Shown here: positions 51,388-60,774 of the stretch, one piece after another
How the letters are laid out: the number at the start of each line of letters is the position of its first letter
Numbering within the stretch: position 1 is the stretch's first letter
From: JAZOTM01 sp045657625
GTDB lineage: Bacteria > Bacillota > Clostridia > Lachnospirales > Lachnospiraceae
Direction of reading: 5' to 3'
DNA length: 64,000 nucleotides
Assembly: GCA_045657625.1 (NCBI GenBank)
Contig: JAZOTM010000046.1
Span: 1 to 64,000 of the forward strand
The notes under the pieces: model-generated
What the model was told of the DNA's origin: nothing
Database searches by the model: none
What the model saw: only the letters and a program-made list of their open reading frames with translations
Program-made: the position numbers and the translations under genes

Positions 51388-52893
51388 CTATTCTTTTCCG
51401 TCTTCGTCAAAATCCTCATCGAAATCTTCTTCGTTCTTTTTCTTCTTAAAGAACAACAATTCTTTTTTCTTTAAAACAAGTAAAACAATCACAAGGACTG
51501 CTACAATACCAACACCAATCAAAACCTTTGCCCAGGTTGGTAGTCCGGTGGAATAGGAATAATCATCGTAATCATAGTCATCATATTCGGAATAATCCAC
51601 GTACTCTGAAATATAAATTTCAAAGGTTTTTTCTACGCTGGTTACATTTCCGGCTTCATCTTCATACTCAATGACTGCCGTCACAGTCCCTTCATTGACA
51701 TCCATCGCCGTAAAGGTGGCATCCACATACCCTGTGGCTCCACTACTAATGGTACCCACATATACGTCTTCCCCTTCTACGGTTTCATCCTGGAAGCGGA
51801 ACCATACATTGTTTAGGGTTGTACGTCCGGTATTGTAAATGCTAAAACTGATATTGCCCTCTTCTCCTACCATTAAGTAGTCGGACATAATGTCTTCTTC
51901 TCCGGTATCAAACTTCGATTCCTGATAAACCGGTACGGAGACGCTGGCGGTATCGGTAATATCCACATTACTTCCTGCATCATAAGTCATATTGACACTC
52001 AGCACATAGGGCTTCTGTGTCAAATCTGCTCGCGCCGTCATTTCGATTTGTAAATCCTTCGTCTCTCCGGCTGCAATACTGCTTTCGTAAATGGAGCTGG
52101 AACCTGAGGTCGGCAAAAATGCATCGTAACTGGTGGTAGTCCCGGAGGTTGTGGTCTCCTGATCTGCCTGTAAATCAAATAAGACATTAGTTACCGCAGT
52201 ACTTGCGGAAGTATTTTTCACATGTACGGTCAAAGTAAAGGTATCTCCGGCACATACTTTTTCCGGATCCGTTTCAAATCCGGTAACAATAATACGTGGT
52301 TTGGAACTGCTGGAAGTACCATCCAAATCTCCGGCGGTACCATTGACATAAATATAAGCAGTCAAGGTCGTACTTTCAAAGGTATCATCTATGGTATAAG
52401 AAATATCAAAATTCAATGGATAATAACCGGTATAGGCATCGCTACGAACGGTAAAGTTGTAGGTCAAATCTGCACGTAATGTTTCCGGATCCACATTGGC
52501 GGAATTTGCGGAAATGTACGGGATACTCTGGGTATAACCGGTACTGTCGATTTTAAACGGCCACTCCGTTGCCAGATTGGAAACCTGTGGGGTTACTACC
52601 ACATCCGTTATCGGTGTGTAATTATAATTTACAATTGGAATGACTAAGGTCACTGCTTGTCCGGCAGATACGGTCTGTGTCGAAAAGGTACTGCCCAAGC
52701 GAACATATCCATTGCCACCGGTAGAATAGCTGCTGGCAATCGATGTAGATGTGCTGTCTGATGTTGTTGATGTTGTCGTACTTGTACTGGAATCCGTTGT
52801 CGTTGCAAACACGGAAGCCGTCTGGGCCAATGTAGAAGTTGCCACTGCAACTGTCAACAGGCCTGTAGCCAATAATGTCTTTAATCTTTTCAT
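51388..52893 (-). CDS. Secreted membrane-anchored partner protein
   Basis: 501 residues. A signal peptide (LLATGLLTVAVATSTLAQ) and a Ser/Thr-rich stretch (about 31-60) lead into repeated extracellular beta-sandwich domains of the CARDB/COG1361 type: VTPQVSN..., VTGFETDPEKVCAGDTFTLTVHVKNTS, VLFDLQ..., GNISFSIYNTGRTTLNNVWFRF. A C-terminal membrane helix (VLIGVGIVAVLVIVLLVL) and an acidic tail follow. Sitting between the ATPase and the permease genes of a MacB-like operon, it is likely to be the extracellular part that links the pump to the wall or collects substrate. Confidence 0.85.
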   Translation of the reverse strand: MKRLKTLLATGLLTVAVATSTLAQTASVFATTTDSSTSTTTSTTSDSTSTSIASSYSTGGNGYVRLGSTFSTQTVSAGQAVTLVIPIVNYNYTPITDVVVTPQVSNLATEWPFKIDSTGYTQSIPYISANSANVDPETLRADLTYNFTVRSDAYTGYYPLNFDISYTIDDTFESTTLTAYIYVNGTAGDLDGTSSSSKPRIIVTGFETDPEKVCAGDTFTLTVHVKNTSASTAVTNVLFDLQADQETTTSGTTTSYDAFLPTSGSSSIYESSIAAGETKDLQIEMTARADLTQKPYVLSVNMTYDAGSNVDITDTASVSVPVYQESKFDTGEEDIMSDYLMVGEEGNISFSIYNTGRTTLNNVWFRFQDETVEGEDVYVGTISSGATGYVDATFTAMDVNEGTVTAVIEYEDEAGNVTSVEKTFEIYISEYVDYSEYDDYDYDDYSYSTGLPTWAKVLIGVGIVAVLVIVLLVLKKKELLFFKKKKNEEDFDEDFDEDGKE

Positions 52894-52908
52894 TTGTCTC
52901 TCCTCACC

Positions 52909-53610
52909 CTATTCAGAAATAGGCTCATTCTCCTCTATACTCTCAATCAAACCGTCTTTGATGTGAAAAATACGGTCTGCAAATTTTGCCAAATGATTGT
53001 CATGGGTAACCATAATCATGGTCTGGTTCTGCTCTCGCACCACCTGCTGCATCAGCTTCATGACCTCTCTGGAGGTCTTGGAATCCAAGTTTCCCGTCGG
53101 TTCATCCGCAAAAATAATCTCCGGTTTCACTACCAAAGCTCTTGCCACACCTACACGCTGTTGCTGGCCACCTGACATTTGCGTCGGCCGGTGATCCATA
53201 TATTTGGACAGTCCCACCAGTTTTAGCATTTCTCTGGCCCGCTTATTTCGCTCCTTTTCCTCAACGCCTTGGAACATCAACGGCAATGCCACATTTTCCA
53301 CCGCGTTCATGGTCCCCATCAAATTAAAGGACTGAAAAATAAACCCGGTGTGTTGCTGCCGAAAGCGCACCAACTCATTTTCACTGAGCTTTTCTATATG
53401 CTTATTTGCAATTACAATTTCACCTTTGGACGGACGTTCTAATCCGGCCAACATATTTAACAGTGTGGATTTTCCGGAACCGGAGGCCCCGACAATAGAA
53501 CAAAATTCCCCTTTTTTAATAGAAAAGGATACACCGTTTAATGCATATACCTTTGTAGAGCCCAATCGATAAATGCGATACAGATCTTTCACCTCGATCA
53601 CATTTTCCAT
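52909..53610 (-). CDS. MacB/LolD-like ABC transporter ATPase
   Basis: About 233 residues. Walker A GASGSGKSTLL, Q-loop FIFQSFNLMG, signature MSGGQQQRVGVARALV, Walker B IIFADEPTGNLD, and the H-switch VTHD are all present. The family signature PTGNLDSKTS with a C-terminal acidic EENEPISE end is typical of MacB/LolD partners. The ATG at 53610 has GAGGAGAAAG upstream and is better than the ATG 15 nt earlier. First gene of the operon. Confidence 0.93.
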   Translation of the reverse strand: MENVIEVKDLYRIYRLGSTKVYALNGVSFSIKKGEFCSIVGASGSGKSTLLNMLAGLERPSKGEIVIANKHIEKLSENELVRFRQQHTGFIFQSFNLMGTMNAVENVALPLMFQGVEEKERNKRAREMLKLVGLSKYMDHRPTQMSGGQQQRVGVARALVVKPEIIFADEPTGNLDSKTSREVMKLMQQVVREQNQTMIMVTHDNHLAKFADRIFHIKDGLIESIEENEPISE

Positions 53611-53741
53611 AATCTTTCTCCTCATACTCCTGACATTTAGGGATCCGCAGCCGCTAACACCCGAACTACATGCGACTGCATCACCCTATTGACCACATTT
53701 TACCATAATCTGTCTTACCGCTACCTTAAATTTTGTTAAGA

Positions 53742-54743
53742 TTAGCAAATACGTGGAAGTCCTTCTCCCTGCAAAATATCCATGCGACGAATACCGCCAA
53801 TGGAAGTCTTCAAGAACAGCTGTCCTTTTTCCCCTGCATCTTCCGGCTTTTTCACTTCTCCAATGCACATGGCCTGCTCTCCATACTTCGCCTGTTGCAA
53901 TACCGAAAGGGCCTGTTCTTTTTCTTCTGCCGGAACCAAAACCACCATTTTTCCTTCATTGCCCATATAATAAGGATCCAATCCTAAAAGTCCGCAGAAA
54001 TCCTTGACTGCCGGAGTCACCGGAATCTTTCCATCCTCCAACCAGAAGGTCAAGCTGCTGCTAAGGGCAAGTTCTTTTAATACGGTAGCCAGACCTCCTC
54101 TTGTCACATCACGCATGGTGTGTACATGAAGGCCTGCCGCAAACAACGCTTCCACCATATCATTCAGCGGTGCATTGTCACTTTCAATCTCATTTTCAAT
54201 GGACATACGACTGCTTAAAATCGTAGCATGATGGTCTCCCATGGTTCCGGAAACCAAAATGGCATCTCCCTCCGCGCATTGCAAAGAAGACACGTCTCTG
54301 CCCTCCGGTACAAAGCCAACGCCGGCTGTATTAATATAAAGACCACCTTTTCCTTCGATGACCTTGGTATCTCCCGCCACAATCGTAACGCCTGCTTCTC
54401 TTGCAGTGGCAGCCATTTCCTTTACCACGCGTTTTAAAAGAGAAACCTCCAGTCCCTCTTCCAAAATAAAGCCACAAGTCAAGTACTTTGGAATCGCGCC
54501 ACGCATCAACAAATCATTGACGGTTCCACATACGCAAAGACGACCTACATTTCCACCCGGATATTCCAAAGGCGTTACCACAAAACTGTCTGTCGTCATG
54601 GCAATAGTTCCGCTTCCCGGCACCACCGCACTGTCTTCCATTTTATTTAATGTATCATTGTCAAATTCCTTGGCAAAAATTTCATGAATCAAGTCATTGG
54701 TGGCTTGTCCGCCACTCCCATGTATTAACGCAATCTTCTCCAT
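53742..54743 (-). CDS. hypE: Hydrogenase maturation factor HypE
   Basis: 333 residues. Dehydrates the carbamoyl group that HypF places on its C-terminal Cys to make the cyanide ligands of [NiFe] hydrogenases. IALIHGSGGQATNDLI starts the PurM-like fold, with TTDSFVVTPLEYPGGNVGRLCVCGTVNDLLMRGAIP and MGDHHATILSSR. The C-terminus ends GLPRIC, the Cys that carries the thiocarboxamide. It is the last gene of the ech-hyp unit, 1 bp after hypD. No clear terminator is seen. Confidence 0.97.
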   Translation of the reverse strand: MEKIALIHGSGGQATNDLIHEIFAKEFDNDTLNKMEDSAVVPGSGTIAMTTDSFVVTPLEYPGGNVGRLCVCGTVNDLLMRGAIPKYLTCGFILEEGLEVSLLKRVVKEMAATAREAGVTIVAGDTKVIEGKGGLYINTAGVGFVPEGRDVSSLQCAEGDAILVSGTMGDHHATILSSRMSIENEIESDNAPLNDMVEALFAAGLHVHTMRDVTRGGLATVLKELALSSSLTFWLEDGKIPVTPAVKDFCGLLGLDPYYMGNEGKMVVLVPAEEKEQALSVLQQAKYGEQAMCIGEVKKPEDAGEKGQLFLKTSIGGIRRMDILQGEGLPRIC

Positions 54744-54744
54744 C

Positions 54745-55791
54745 CTAATTCTCCTCGTTGTAACGAATTGCTGTATTGCAGCTGCCTTCTTCCGAAACCA
54801 TGCATGCCCCTTGTGGTGTCAAAGGATTGCATACCTTTCGAAACAGTGGACATTCCGTTGGTTTTTTCTTCCCCATTAAAACCAAGTCACACTGACAGGC
54901 CTTATTTTTCTTTTGATCCTCATAAAGATGATCACTTCCTGCATCCAAGAATGCATATTCCGGACGCAGTTGCAAACCGGAATCCGGAATCCTACCCATG
55001 CCTCTCCAGGCTGCACTACAGGGTTCGAAATACTTCGCCACCATAGCCTGGGCCGTTTTGTTGCCCTCTGCGGTCACCACACTTGGGTAAAAATTCATGA
55101 CTTTTCCTTTTCCATAGGCTTTTACAATCCCATACAAAGCATAAAGCAATTCTTCCCCTTCAAATCCGGATACCCCGAAAGGAAGCTGATATTTTTCTGC
55201 CAATGGCACAAAGATATCACTGCCGGTAACCACACTGACATGTCCCGGTGCCAGGAATCCCTGTACCGGTGCATCATGGGCACATAAATAATCAATCACC
55301 GCAGGCATGGTTTTTAACGCCGTAAGCAATTTTATATTTTTTCTATTTTCCGAAAGAATGGCATCTACCAACAAGGCATATACCGGTGTCGTGGTTTCAA
55401 AACCGATGGCTGCAAATACAAATTCCGTCTCCGGTTCTTTCTCCGCCAAAGTTAAAATATCCATGGGCGAATACACCATTTCCACACGGGCCCCTTCTCC
55501 CTTCACCATGGAAAGACTTTTTTCGCTTCCCGGCACACGCATCAAATCTCCAAAGGTCACCACGCAGGTGTTGGGTTGCAAGGAAATCTCAATAATCTTA
55601 TCCACGTATGCGGAGGTAGTGACACATACCGGACAGCCCGGTCCACTAATCAAATGAATCTTTGGAGAAAGCAGCCCCTTGATGCCGTACTTCGCAATGG
55701 CACCTGTATGGCTTCCGCATACCTCCATAATATTCATATCCGGTCCGTCATAATTTTTTAAATACGCTTTGATTTCTTCTATTGTTTTCAT
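54745..55791 (-). CDS. hypD: Hydrogenase maturation factor HypD
   Basis: 348 residues. Iron-sulfur protein that assembles the Fe(CN)2CO group with HypC and HypE. MEVCGSHTGAIAKYGIK, LISGPGCPVCVTTSAYVD, FGDLMRVPGS, FAAIGFETTTP and GFLAPGHVSVVTG are family signatures, and the C-terminal part has the cluster-binding Cys (CSAAWRGMG, CQCDLVLMGKKKPTECPLF, CNPLTPQGACMVSEEGSC). Overlaps hypC by 4 bp. Confidence 0.97.
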   Translation of the reverse strand: MKTIEEIKAYLKNYDGPDMNIMEVCGSHTGAIAKYGIKGLLSPKIHLISGPGCPVCVTTSAYVDKIIEISLQPNTCVVTFGDLMRVPGSEKSLSMVKGEGARVEMVYSPMDILTLAEKEPETEFVFAAIGFETTTPVYALLVDAILSENRKNIKLLTALKTMPAVIDYLCAHDAPVQGFLAPGHVSVVTGSDIFVPLAEKYQLPFGVSGFEGEELLYALYGIVKAYGKGKVMNFYPSVVTAEGNKTAQAMVAKYFEPCSAAWRGMGRIPDSGLQLRPEYAFLDAGSDHLYEDQKKNKACQCDLVLMGKKKPTECPLFRKVCNPLTPQGACMVSEEGSCNTAIRYNEEN

Positions 55792-56006
55792 GAAAATGCT
55801 TCTACGTCCTTCATCAAATCATTTAAATCTTCTGCTTCTTTTGCAGATACCTTCTGCAAAATACAGCCGGCATGTACCAAAACATAATCGCCTTCTTTGA
55901 CCGGCAAAAGTCCGGCTCTTGCCTGCACACGGTTTCCGTTAAAATCTACTTCCACCATTTTTTCATCTATTACCTTTACTACTTTTCCAGGAAGTGCTAC
56001 GCACAT
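55788..56006 (-). CDS. hypC: Hydrogenase maturation chaperone HypC
   Basis: 72 residues with the family start MCVALPGKVVKV, whose Cys2 binds the iron group, and the beta-barrel NRVQARAGLLPVKEGDYVLVHAG. Carries the Fe(CN)2CO unit to the large-subunit precursor. Overlaps hypD by 4 bp. Confidence 0.97.
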   Translation of the reverse strand: MCVALPGKVVKVIDEKMVEVDFNGNRVQARAGLLPVKEGDYVLVHAGCILQKVSAKEAEDLNDLMKDVEAFS

Positions 56007-56014
56007 ATCAATTC

Positions 56015-58291
56015 CTACCTTTCCAACATTTCATAATAAATCTGTCCCAAAGCCAGGCCCCCGTCTCCACAGGGTACCTTTTCGTTCCAAAATACCTGTA
56101 AGCCCTTGGCTCGCAAGCCTAAAATCACATCCTTGCATAAAATCCGATTGCAAAAAGTACCACCAGATAGGGCTATGGTGTTTACCTCGTATTTCTCTGC
56201 CAAATATGCCGCCATTTCCACGGTGTATTCTGCAACTGCTTTATGGAACACCCATGCACCGGCTTCCTTGGACATCCCCTGCATTTTTTTCCACAACTCT
56301 ATTATATATTTTATGCCGTTTCCATAGCAAACATTCTCTTGCTTCTCCAAGGAAATCTTTGGCATATTTTTCTCAATCGTTTCCGTCTTTCCCTGTCTCG
56401 CCGCTTCTTCCAAACGGATGGGGCATTGTCCTTCGTATTGATTGTAGTTGCACACCTCCAACAAGGCTGCCACTGCATCGAAAAACCGTCCCATAGAAGA
56501 GGTTTGAATGGTAGAAACTCCAAAGGAGACACCTTGTTCCAACAATCTGCTCTCCTGTTTTTCCATATAGGCATCCACAAAGGTTTCAAATTCTGCTTCG
56601 GAAAGCAATCCCTGCTTTTTTGCCTCCAAAAATACAAAAAACAAGGTATGCAACCCATTTTTTGCGCCTTCATCGCCACCCAGTACAGTTAAGGGCAACA
56701 AGGATCCCACCTTTTTCATGTCCTGCCCTTGGCAAAGCAAAAATTCACTTCCCCAGACCGTACCATCCGTTCCGGCTCCGGTTCCATCATAGGCGATTCC
56801 CAAAAAGGCTTCTGTAATGCCATGTTCTGCTGCCACAGAAAGCACATGGGCCTGATGATGTTGCACCTGATGCTGCATTTTCTTTGCCGAAATATAAGCA
56901 GGATGCAAATCTCCCACCGTCACCTTGGGAGAAAAAGCAAACAATTCCTTCATACGAAGAATTTCCTTGTTTCTGGCCTTGAAACAAGCATATTCTTCCA
57001 AATCTCCAAAGTACTGACTCAAATATGCCAGCCGGCCTTTTCCATAGCCAAACACGGCCTTTAAATCTCCACCTGCCGCAAAAACTTCCTGTTTTAGTTT
57101 CTGTTTCAAATAGATGGGATCCGGTACCAACCCTCTGGCGCGCCGAATGATTTGCACCATTTCTTCCTCTTCCGACAGGGTTGTCACCTGATAGATGGAA
57201 TCATCCAAAGGTGCTAAAATTTTTCGATTGTGGCTCAACACAAAATCGACACTGCCCTCTTCGGAAAGCTGACACATTTCCTCTGTATGCAACAGGATTG
57301 GTTCTCCCCCACGATTGCCGCTGGTCATAACCAACATTTTTAATTCCTGCAAAAGCAAAATCTGCAAAGGATTGCAGGGAAGCATCGCACCTATGCGGGA
57401 ACTGTTTTTCAGAACACTTTCTGCAAAATCCTTCTTTTTTTCCAAAAGTACAATGGGTTTCACTGTGGAAGTAAGCAAAGCTTCTTCCTTCGCTCCCACA
57501 AAACAGTACTCCTTGATGGTTTCCAAATCCGAAAACATGACTGCAAAGGGTTTCTCTTCCCGGTGTTTAAACTGTCTTAAACGCTGCGCACTTTCTTCGG
57601 AAAACGGTGAAAACGCAAAATGGAATCCACCAATGTCCTTAATCGCTCCAATTTCGCCCTTTTTCAACGCCTCGATGGCTTCCTGTATGGCTGCTTCTCC
57701 GGAACCACAAGGCTGACCTTTTCGATAAAGGGTCACCTCCGGTCCGCAGTCTTTGCAGCATATCGTTTGGGCGTGACGTCTTCGATTCTGTTTTTCTGTA
57801 TATTCCGTTGCACATGCTTCACACATGGGGAATTCCCACATCGTCAAAGTCTCACGGTCATAGGGAACTCGAGACTCTATGCTATAACGTGGTCCGCAAG
57901 AGGTGCAACTGATAAAGGGATGTCGAAATCTTCGATTTGTTTCATCCTCTAATTCTCTCGCACAAGTTTCACAAATGGATAAATCCGCCGGCAACAAACG
58001 CACTGATTCCTCGGATGCCTCACTCGACACAATACAAAAGGTATCAAATGCCTTATAAGAAATGTCTTCCACTTCGATTTCGTCAATACGACCACCGGTA
58101 GGATAAGACAAGTGTAGGCGATGAATCAATTGATCCATCGCCTTTTCCTCTGCGGTGGCAGTAATTTCTACAATTCCACCTTTATTTTTCACTTGTCCTG
58201 TAATATTCATCTTTTCTGCCAGTTCAGCTACAAAGGGGCGATAGCCGATCCCTTGCACCAAACCGTATACTGTGATTACACAGGTTTTCAT
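56015..58291 (-). CDS. hypF: Carbamoyltransferase HypF
   Basis: About 758 residues. Transfers a carbamoyl group from carbamoyl phosphate to HypE. The acylphosphatase-like N-terminus (VYGLVQGIGYRPFV) precedes two zinc fingers (CETCARELEDETNRRFRHPFISCTSCG; CEACATEYTEKQNRRRHAQTICCKDCG), the YrdC domain (GEIGAIKDIGGFHFAFSP), and the Kae1-like domain with QHHQAHVLSVAAEHG and AYDGTGAGTDGTVWGSEFLL. The ATG at 58291 follows GGAG and lies 5 bp past the echF stop, so it starts the hyp half of the operon. A longer in-frame start would overlap echF and is rejected. Confidence 0.97.
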   Translation of the reverse strand: MKTCVITVYGLVQGIGYRPFVAELAEKMNITGQVKNKGGIVEITATAEEKAMDQLIHRLHLSYPTGGRIDEIEVEDISYKAFDTFCIVSSEASEESVRLLPADLSICETCARELEDETNRRFRHPFISCTSCGPRYSIESRVPYDRETLTMWEFPMCEACATEYTEKQNRRRHAQTICCKDCGPEVTLYRKGQPCGSGEAAIQEAIEALKKGEIGAIKDIGGFHFAFSPFSEESAQRLRQFKHREEKPFAVMFSDLETIKEYCFVGAKEEALLTSTVKPIVLLEKKKDFAESVLKNSSRIGAMLPCNPLQILLLQELKMLVMTSGNRGGEPILLHTEEMCQLSEEGSVDFVLSHNRKILAPLDDSIYQVTTLSEEEEMVQIIRRARGLVPDPIYLKQKLKQEVFAAGGDLKAVFGYGKGRLAYLSQYFGDLEEYACFKARNKEILRMKELFAFSPKVTVGDLHPAYISAKKMQHQVQHHQAHVLSVAAEHGITEAFLGIAYDGTGAGTDGTVWGSEFLLCQGQDMKKVGSLLPLTVLGGDEGAKNGLHTLFFVFLEAKKQGLLSEAEFETFVDAYMEKQESRLLEQGVSFGVSTIQTSSMGRFFDAVAALLEVCNYNQYEGQCPIRLEEAARQGKTETIEKNMPKISLEKQENVCYGNGIKYIIELWKKMQGMSKEAGAWVFHKAVAEYTVEMAAYLAEKYEVNTIALSGGTFCNRILCKDVILGLRAKGLQVFWNEKVPCGDGGLALGQIYYEMLER

Positions 58292-58296
58292 TTTGC

Positions 58297-58827
58297 CTAC
58301 TCCATTGTAATGCATTTTTTCGGGCAGTTGTCTGCACAGACACCGCAACTAAGACAGGCATCTTTGTTCAACTCCCATTTCTTTTCCGCACGATCTACTT
58401 CAATGGCAGATGCAGGACATTTCTTTGCGCATAATGTACAGTAAACGCAAACACTTTGATCGGCCTTCGGATACTTCTTTCCTTCTGCCTCTCTCTGTAA
58501 TACTTCCTCCGTCTTTTCGCCCATTGGTTCCTGATATCCCGGAAGCAAGTCTAAACACTTCTTCGGGCATTTCTGTGTACAATATCCACACTGGATACAA
58601 TCAAAACGATTGATTTTCCACATGCCACTGGCCTTGTCCACCTGAATAGCACCTGTTGGGCAGTTTCTCATACAAAGGCCGCACAAAATACATTCATCAA
58701 ATCGATTCTCTATATGTCCACGGCTCTTTTCCGGATAAACCGCTGGCTCTGCCGGATAGTTCTTGGTAACCGGCTTAGAGAATAAATTTTTAATTACCGT
58801 ACCGGTAAAATTCATTAAATTCGCCAT
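58297..58827 (-). CDS. echF: Ech hydrogenase polyferredoxin subunit (EchF-like)
   Basis: 176 residues with four complete CxxCxxCxxxCP motifs: CILCGLCMRNCP, CIQCGYCTQKCP, CVYCTLCAKKCP and CLSCGVCADNCP. The first pair is followed by a linker of about 38 residues before the second pair. The N-terminus starts NFTGTVIKNLFSKPVTKNYP, as in NuoI/EchF subunits. It would pass electrons from ferredoxin to the small subunit. Archaeal EchF has two clusters, so two are extra here. Confidence 0.93.
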   Translation of the reverse strand: MANLMNFTGTVIKNLFSKPVTKNYPAEPAVYPEKSRGHIENRFDECILCGLCMRNCPTGAIQVDKASGMWKINRFDCIQCGYCTQKCPKKCLDLLPGYQEPMGEKTEEVLQREAEGKKYPKADQSVCVYCTLCAKKCPASAIEVDRAEKKWELNKDACLSCGVCADNCPKKCITME

Positions 58828-58836
58828 GGTTTCCTC

Positions 58837-59916
58837 CTATCTTTCCGTACAACTGATACACGGATCAATGGTCAATACCAAAATCGGAACATCCGCATAT
58901 TCAGCACCTTTTAATGTTTCAAGCATACCCGGAATATTTGCAAAGGTAGGAGTTCTAACACGCATACGATCCAAGAATTTGGTTCCGTTTGCTTTTGAAT
59001 AGTAAACGGCTTCTCCTCTTGGCTGTTCTACACGCATGAAATATTCACCGTTTGGATTTCCCTTAACATCTACTGCAATTTCCCCTGCAGGAATCTTTGC
59101 AACTACCTGACGGATCAAATCGATGGACTGGAAGATTTCGTTGATACGAACTTCACATCTTGCCCAGCTATCTCCATCGTTGCTGGTAGCGATTTCAAAA
59201 TCCAAATCACCATAAGCTGCATAGCCTCTGGTACGTAAATCTGTTTTGATTCCGCTGGCTCTTCCGAAAGGTCCTACACAACCTAAGTTGTAAGCCTGCT
59301 TTTTGGTAAGAACACCAACGCCGCGAAGTCTTGTTTCTACAGAATAATCAAATAAGAAGGTTTTCTTCATTACCTGAAGTTCTTTTTCTACTTCGCCAAA
59401 AGTACGTGCGATCATCTGTAAGGTATCGTTGTCTACGTCACGAAGAACACCACCTACTTTGTTTACAGAGAAAATAACACGTCCACCTGTGGTAAGTTCA
59501 AATAAATCCAATACTTTTTCACGGATTCTCCATGCCTGATAGAAAAGACTTTCAAATCCAAAAGCATCTGCCAAAAGTCCTAACCAAAGCAAATGGCTAT
59601 GGATACGGCTCATTTCACACCACATGGTACGTAAATATCTTCCTCTTGCAGGAACTTCCACATTCATAATATGTTCAATGGATTCACAATATCCCATACC
59701 ATGCATGAAGCTACAAATTCCACAAGTACGTTCAATGACATATTCCATCTCATTGAAATCTTTTTTCTCAACTAAGCTTTCCAATCCGCGATGTACAAAA
59801 CCGATAGAAGGAATGGCTTCAATAATCTTTTCATCCTCTAAGACCAAATCCAAATGAATGGGTTCCGGTAAAACCGGATGCTGTGGTCCAAAAGGTACGA
59901 TACTTCTTTTACCCAT
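58837..59916 (-). CDS. echE: Ech-type [NiFe] hydrogenase large subunit (EchE)
   Basis: 359 residues. The nickel-iron site comes from RTCGICS (Cys65, Cys68) and DPCISCTER (Cys353, Cys356). GPQHPVLPEPIHLDLVLEDE and GFVHRGLESL match the group 4/NuoD family, and VSIPRGEA-like AVDVKGNPNGEYFMRVEQPRGEAVYY follows. It ends exactly at ...CTER, with no C-terminal extension to be cut off, so no maturation endopeptidase is needed. It overlaps echD by 1 bp. Reduces protons to H2, or the reverse. Confidence 0.96.
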   Translation of the reverse strand: MGKRSIVPFGPQHPVLPEPIHLDLVLEDEKIIEAIPSIGFVHRGLESLVEKKDFNEMEYVIERTCGICSFMHGMGYCESIEHIMNVEVPARGRYLRTMWCEMSRIHSHLLWLGLLADAFGFESLFYQAWRIREKVLDLFELTTGGRVIFSVNKVGGVLRDVDNDTLQMIARTFGEVEKELQVMKKTFLFDYSVETRLRGVGVLTKKQAYNLGCVGPFGRASGIKTDLRTRGYAAYGDLDFEIATSNDGDSWARCEVRINEIFQSIDLIRQVVAKIPAGEIAVDVKGNPNGEYFMRVEQPRGEAVYYSKANGTKFLDRMRVRTPTFANIPGMLETLKGAEYADVPILVLTIDPCISCTER

Positions 59917-60293
59917 TATTTTGCATCCTCCTTATCCTTCTTAAGTGGTGTAACCTGATCGATACGATACAACTTGTTGTTGTAATCCAAATTCAACATT
60001 TGAATCTTTACACCAAACAATTCAACCATTTCATTCTCATAAAGGAATGCATAAGGATAAAATTCCGTAATGCTTGGAATTTCTGTTTCCGGATCAATTA
60101 CAAGACGAAGTGTTGTAAGTTCATAAGACTCTTCATCTGTAAAGGAATAACTTAATTCATACTTTCCGCCAACATAAACCGCACATGCCTGGGAAAGTCT
60201 TTTGTTTTGATTTTTCATGACCATAACTGTGTCTAAAAGCAACTCATGAGGAATTTCTTTTAACACGTTTTCCGGACAAATCACATTTGCCAT
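59916..60293 (-). CDS. echD: Ech hydrogenase subunit D (NuoC-like)
   Basis: 125 residues of the 30-kDa complex I (NuoC) type. SYSFTDEESYELTTLRLVIDPETEIPSITEFYPYAFLYENEMVELFGV (read in parts) contains the conserved ENEMVELFG, equivalent to EREVxDLFG. It is a structural link between the large and small subunits, 1 bp after echC. Confidence 0.93.
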   Translation of the reverse strand: MANVICPENVLKEIPHELLLDTVMVMKNQNKRLSQACAVYVGGKYELSYSFTDEESYELTTLRLVIDPETEIPSITEFYPYAFLYENEMVELFGVKIQMLNLDYNNKLYRIDQVTPLKKDKEDAK

Positions 60294-60294
60294 C

Positions 60295-60753
60295 TTACTT
60301 TCCCTCCTTCTGTCCTGCTTTTACCTGTGCGTCATGCTCTTCGGAACGCTGCTGGAACAATGCCACAGCTTTTACGATTCCGTCAATAATAGACTGTGGT
60401 CTGGCAGCACAACCCGGTACATAAATATCTACCGGAACTGTGGTATCTGCACCACCTCTAATATTGTAAGCATCTTTAAATACACCACCGGTACAAGCAC
60501 AAGTACCAACTGCCACTACTACCTTCGGACGAGGCATCTGGTCATAAATCTGTTTTACAACTTTTTCGCACTGTGCATTAATACCACCGGTTAATAATAA
60601 AATATCCGCCTGCATCGGATCTCCTGTGTTTACGATACCAAAACGCTCTGCATCATAAACAGGTGTTAAACAGGCAAGCACCTCAATATCACATCCGTTG
60701 CAGCTGGCTCCGTCATAATGGAGCACCCAAGGGGATTTCTTTACATTTCCCAT
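60295..60753 (-). CDS. echC: Ech hydrogenase small subunit (NuoB-like)
   Basis: 152 residues. The single proximal [4Fe-4S] cluster is bound by Cys in DGASCNGCDIEVLA, VGTCACTGGVF and VPGCAARPQ. ADILLLTGGINAQC and MPRPKVVVAVGTCA are NuoB-family signatures. It passes electrons from EchF to the nickel-iron site in EchE. Confidence 0.96.
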   Translation of the reverse strand: MGNVKKSPWVLHYDGASCNGCDIEVLACLTPVYDAERFGIVNTGDPMQADILLLTGGINAQCEKVVKQIYDQMPRPKVVVAVGTCACTGGVFKDAYNIRGGADTTVPVDIYVPGCAARPQSIIDGIVKAVALFQQRSEEHDAQVKAGQKEGK

Positions 60754-60774
60754 TTTCTTTCCTCCAACTTTCTA

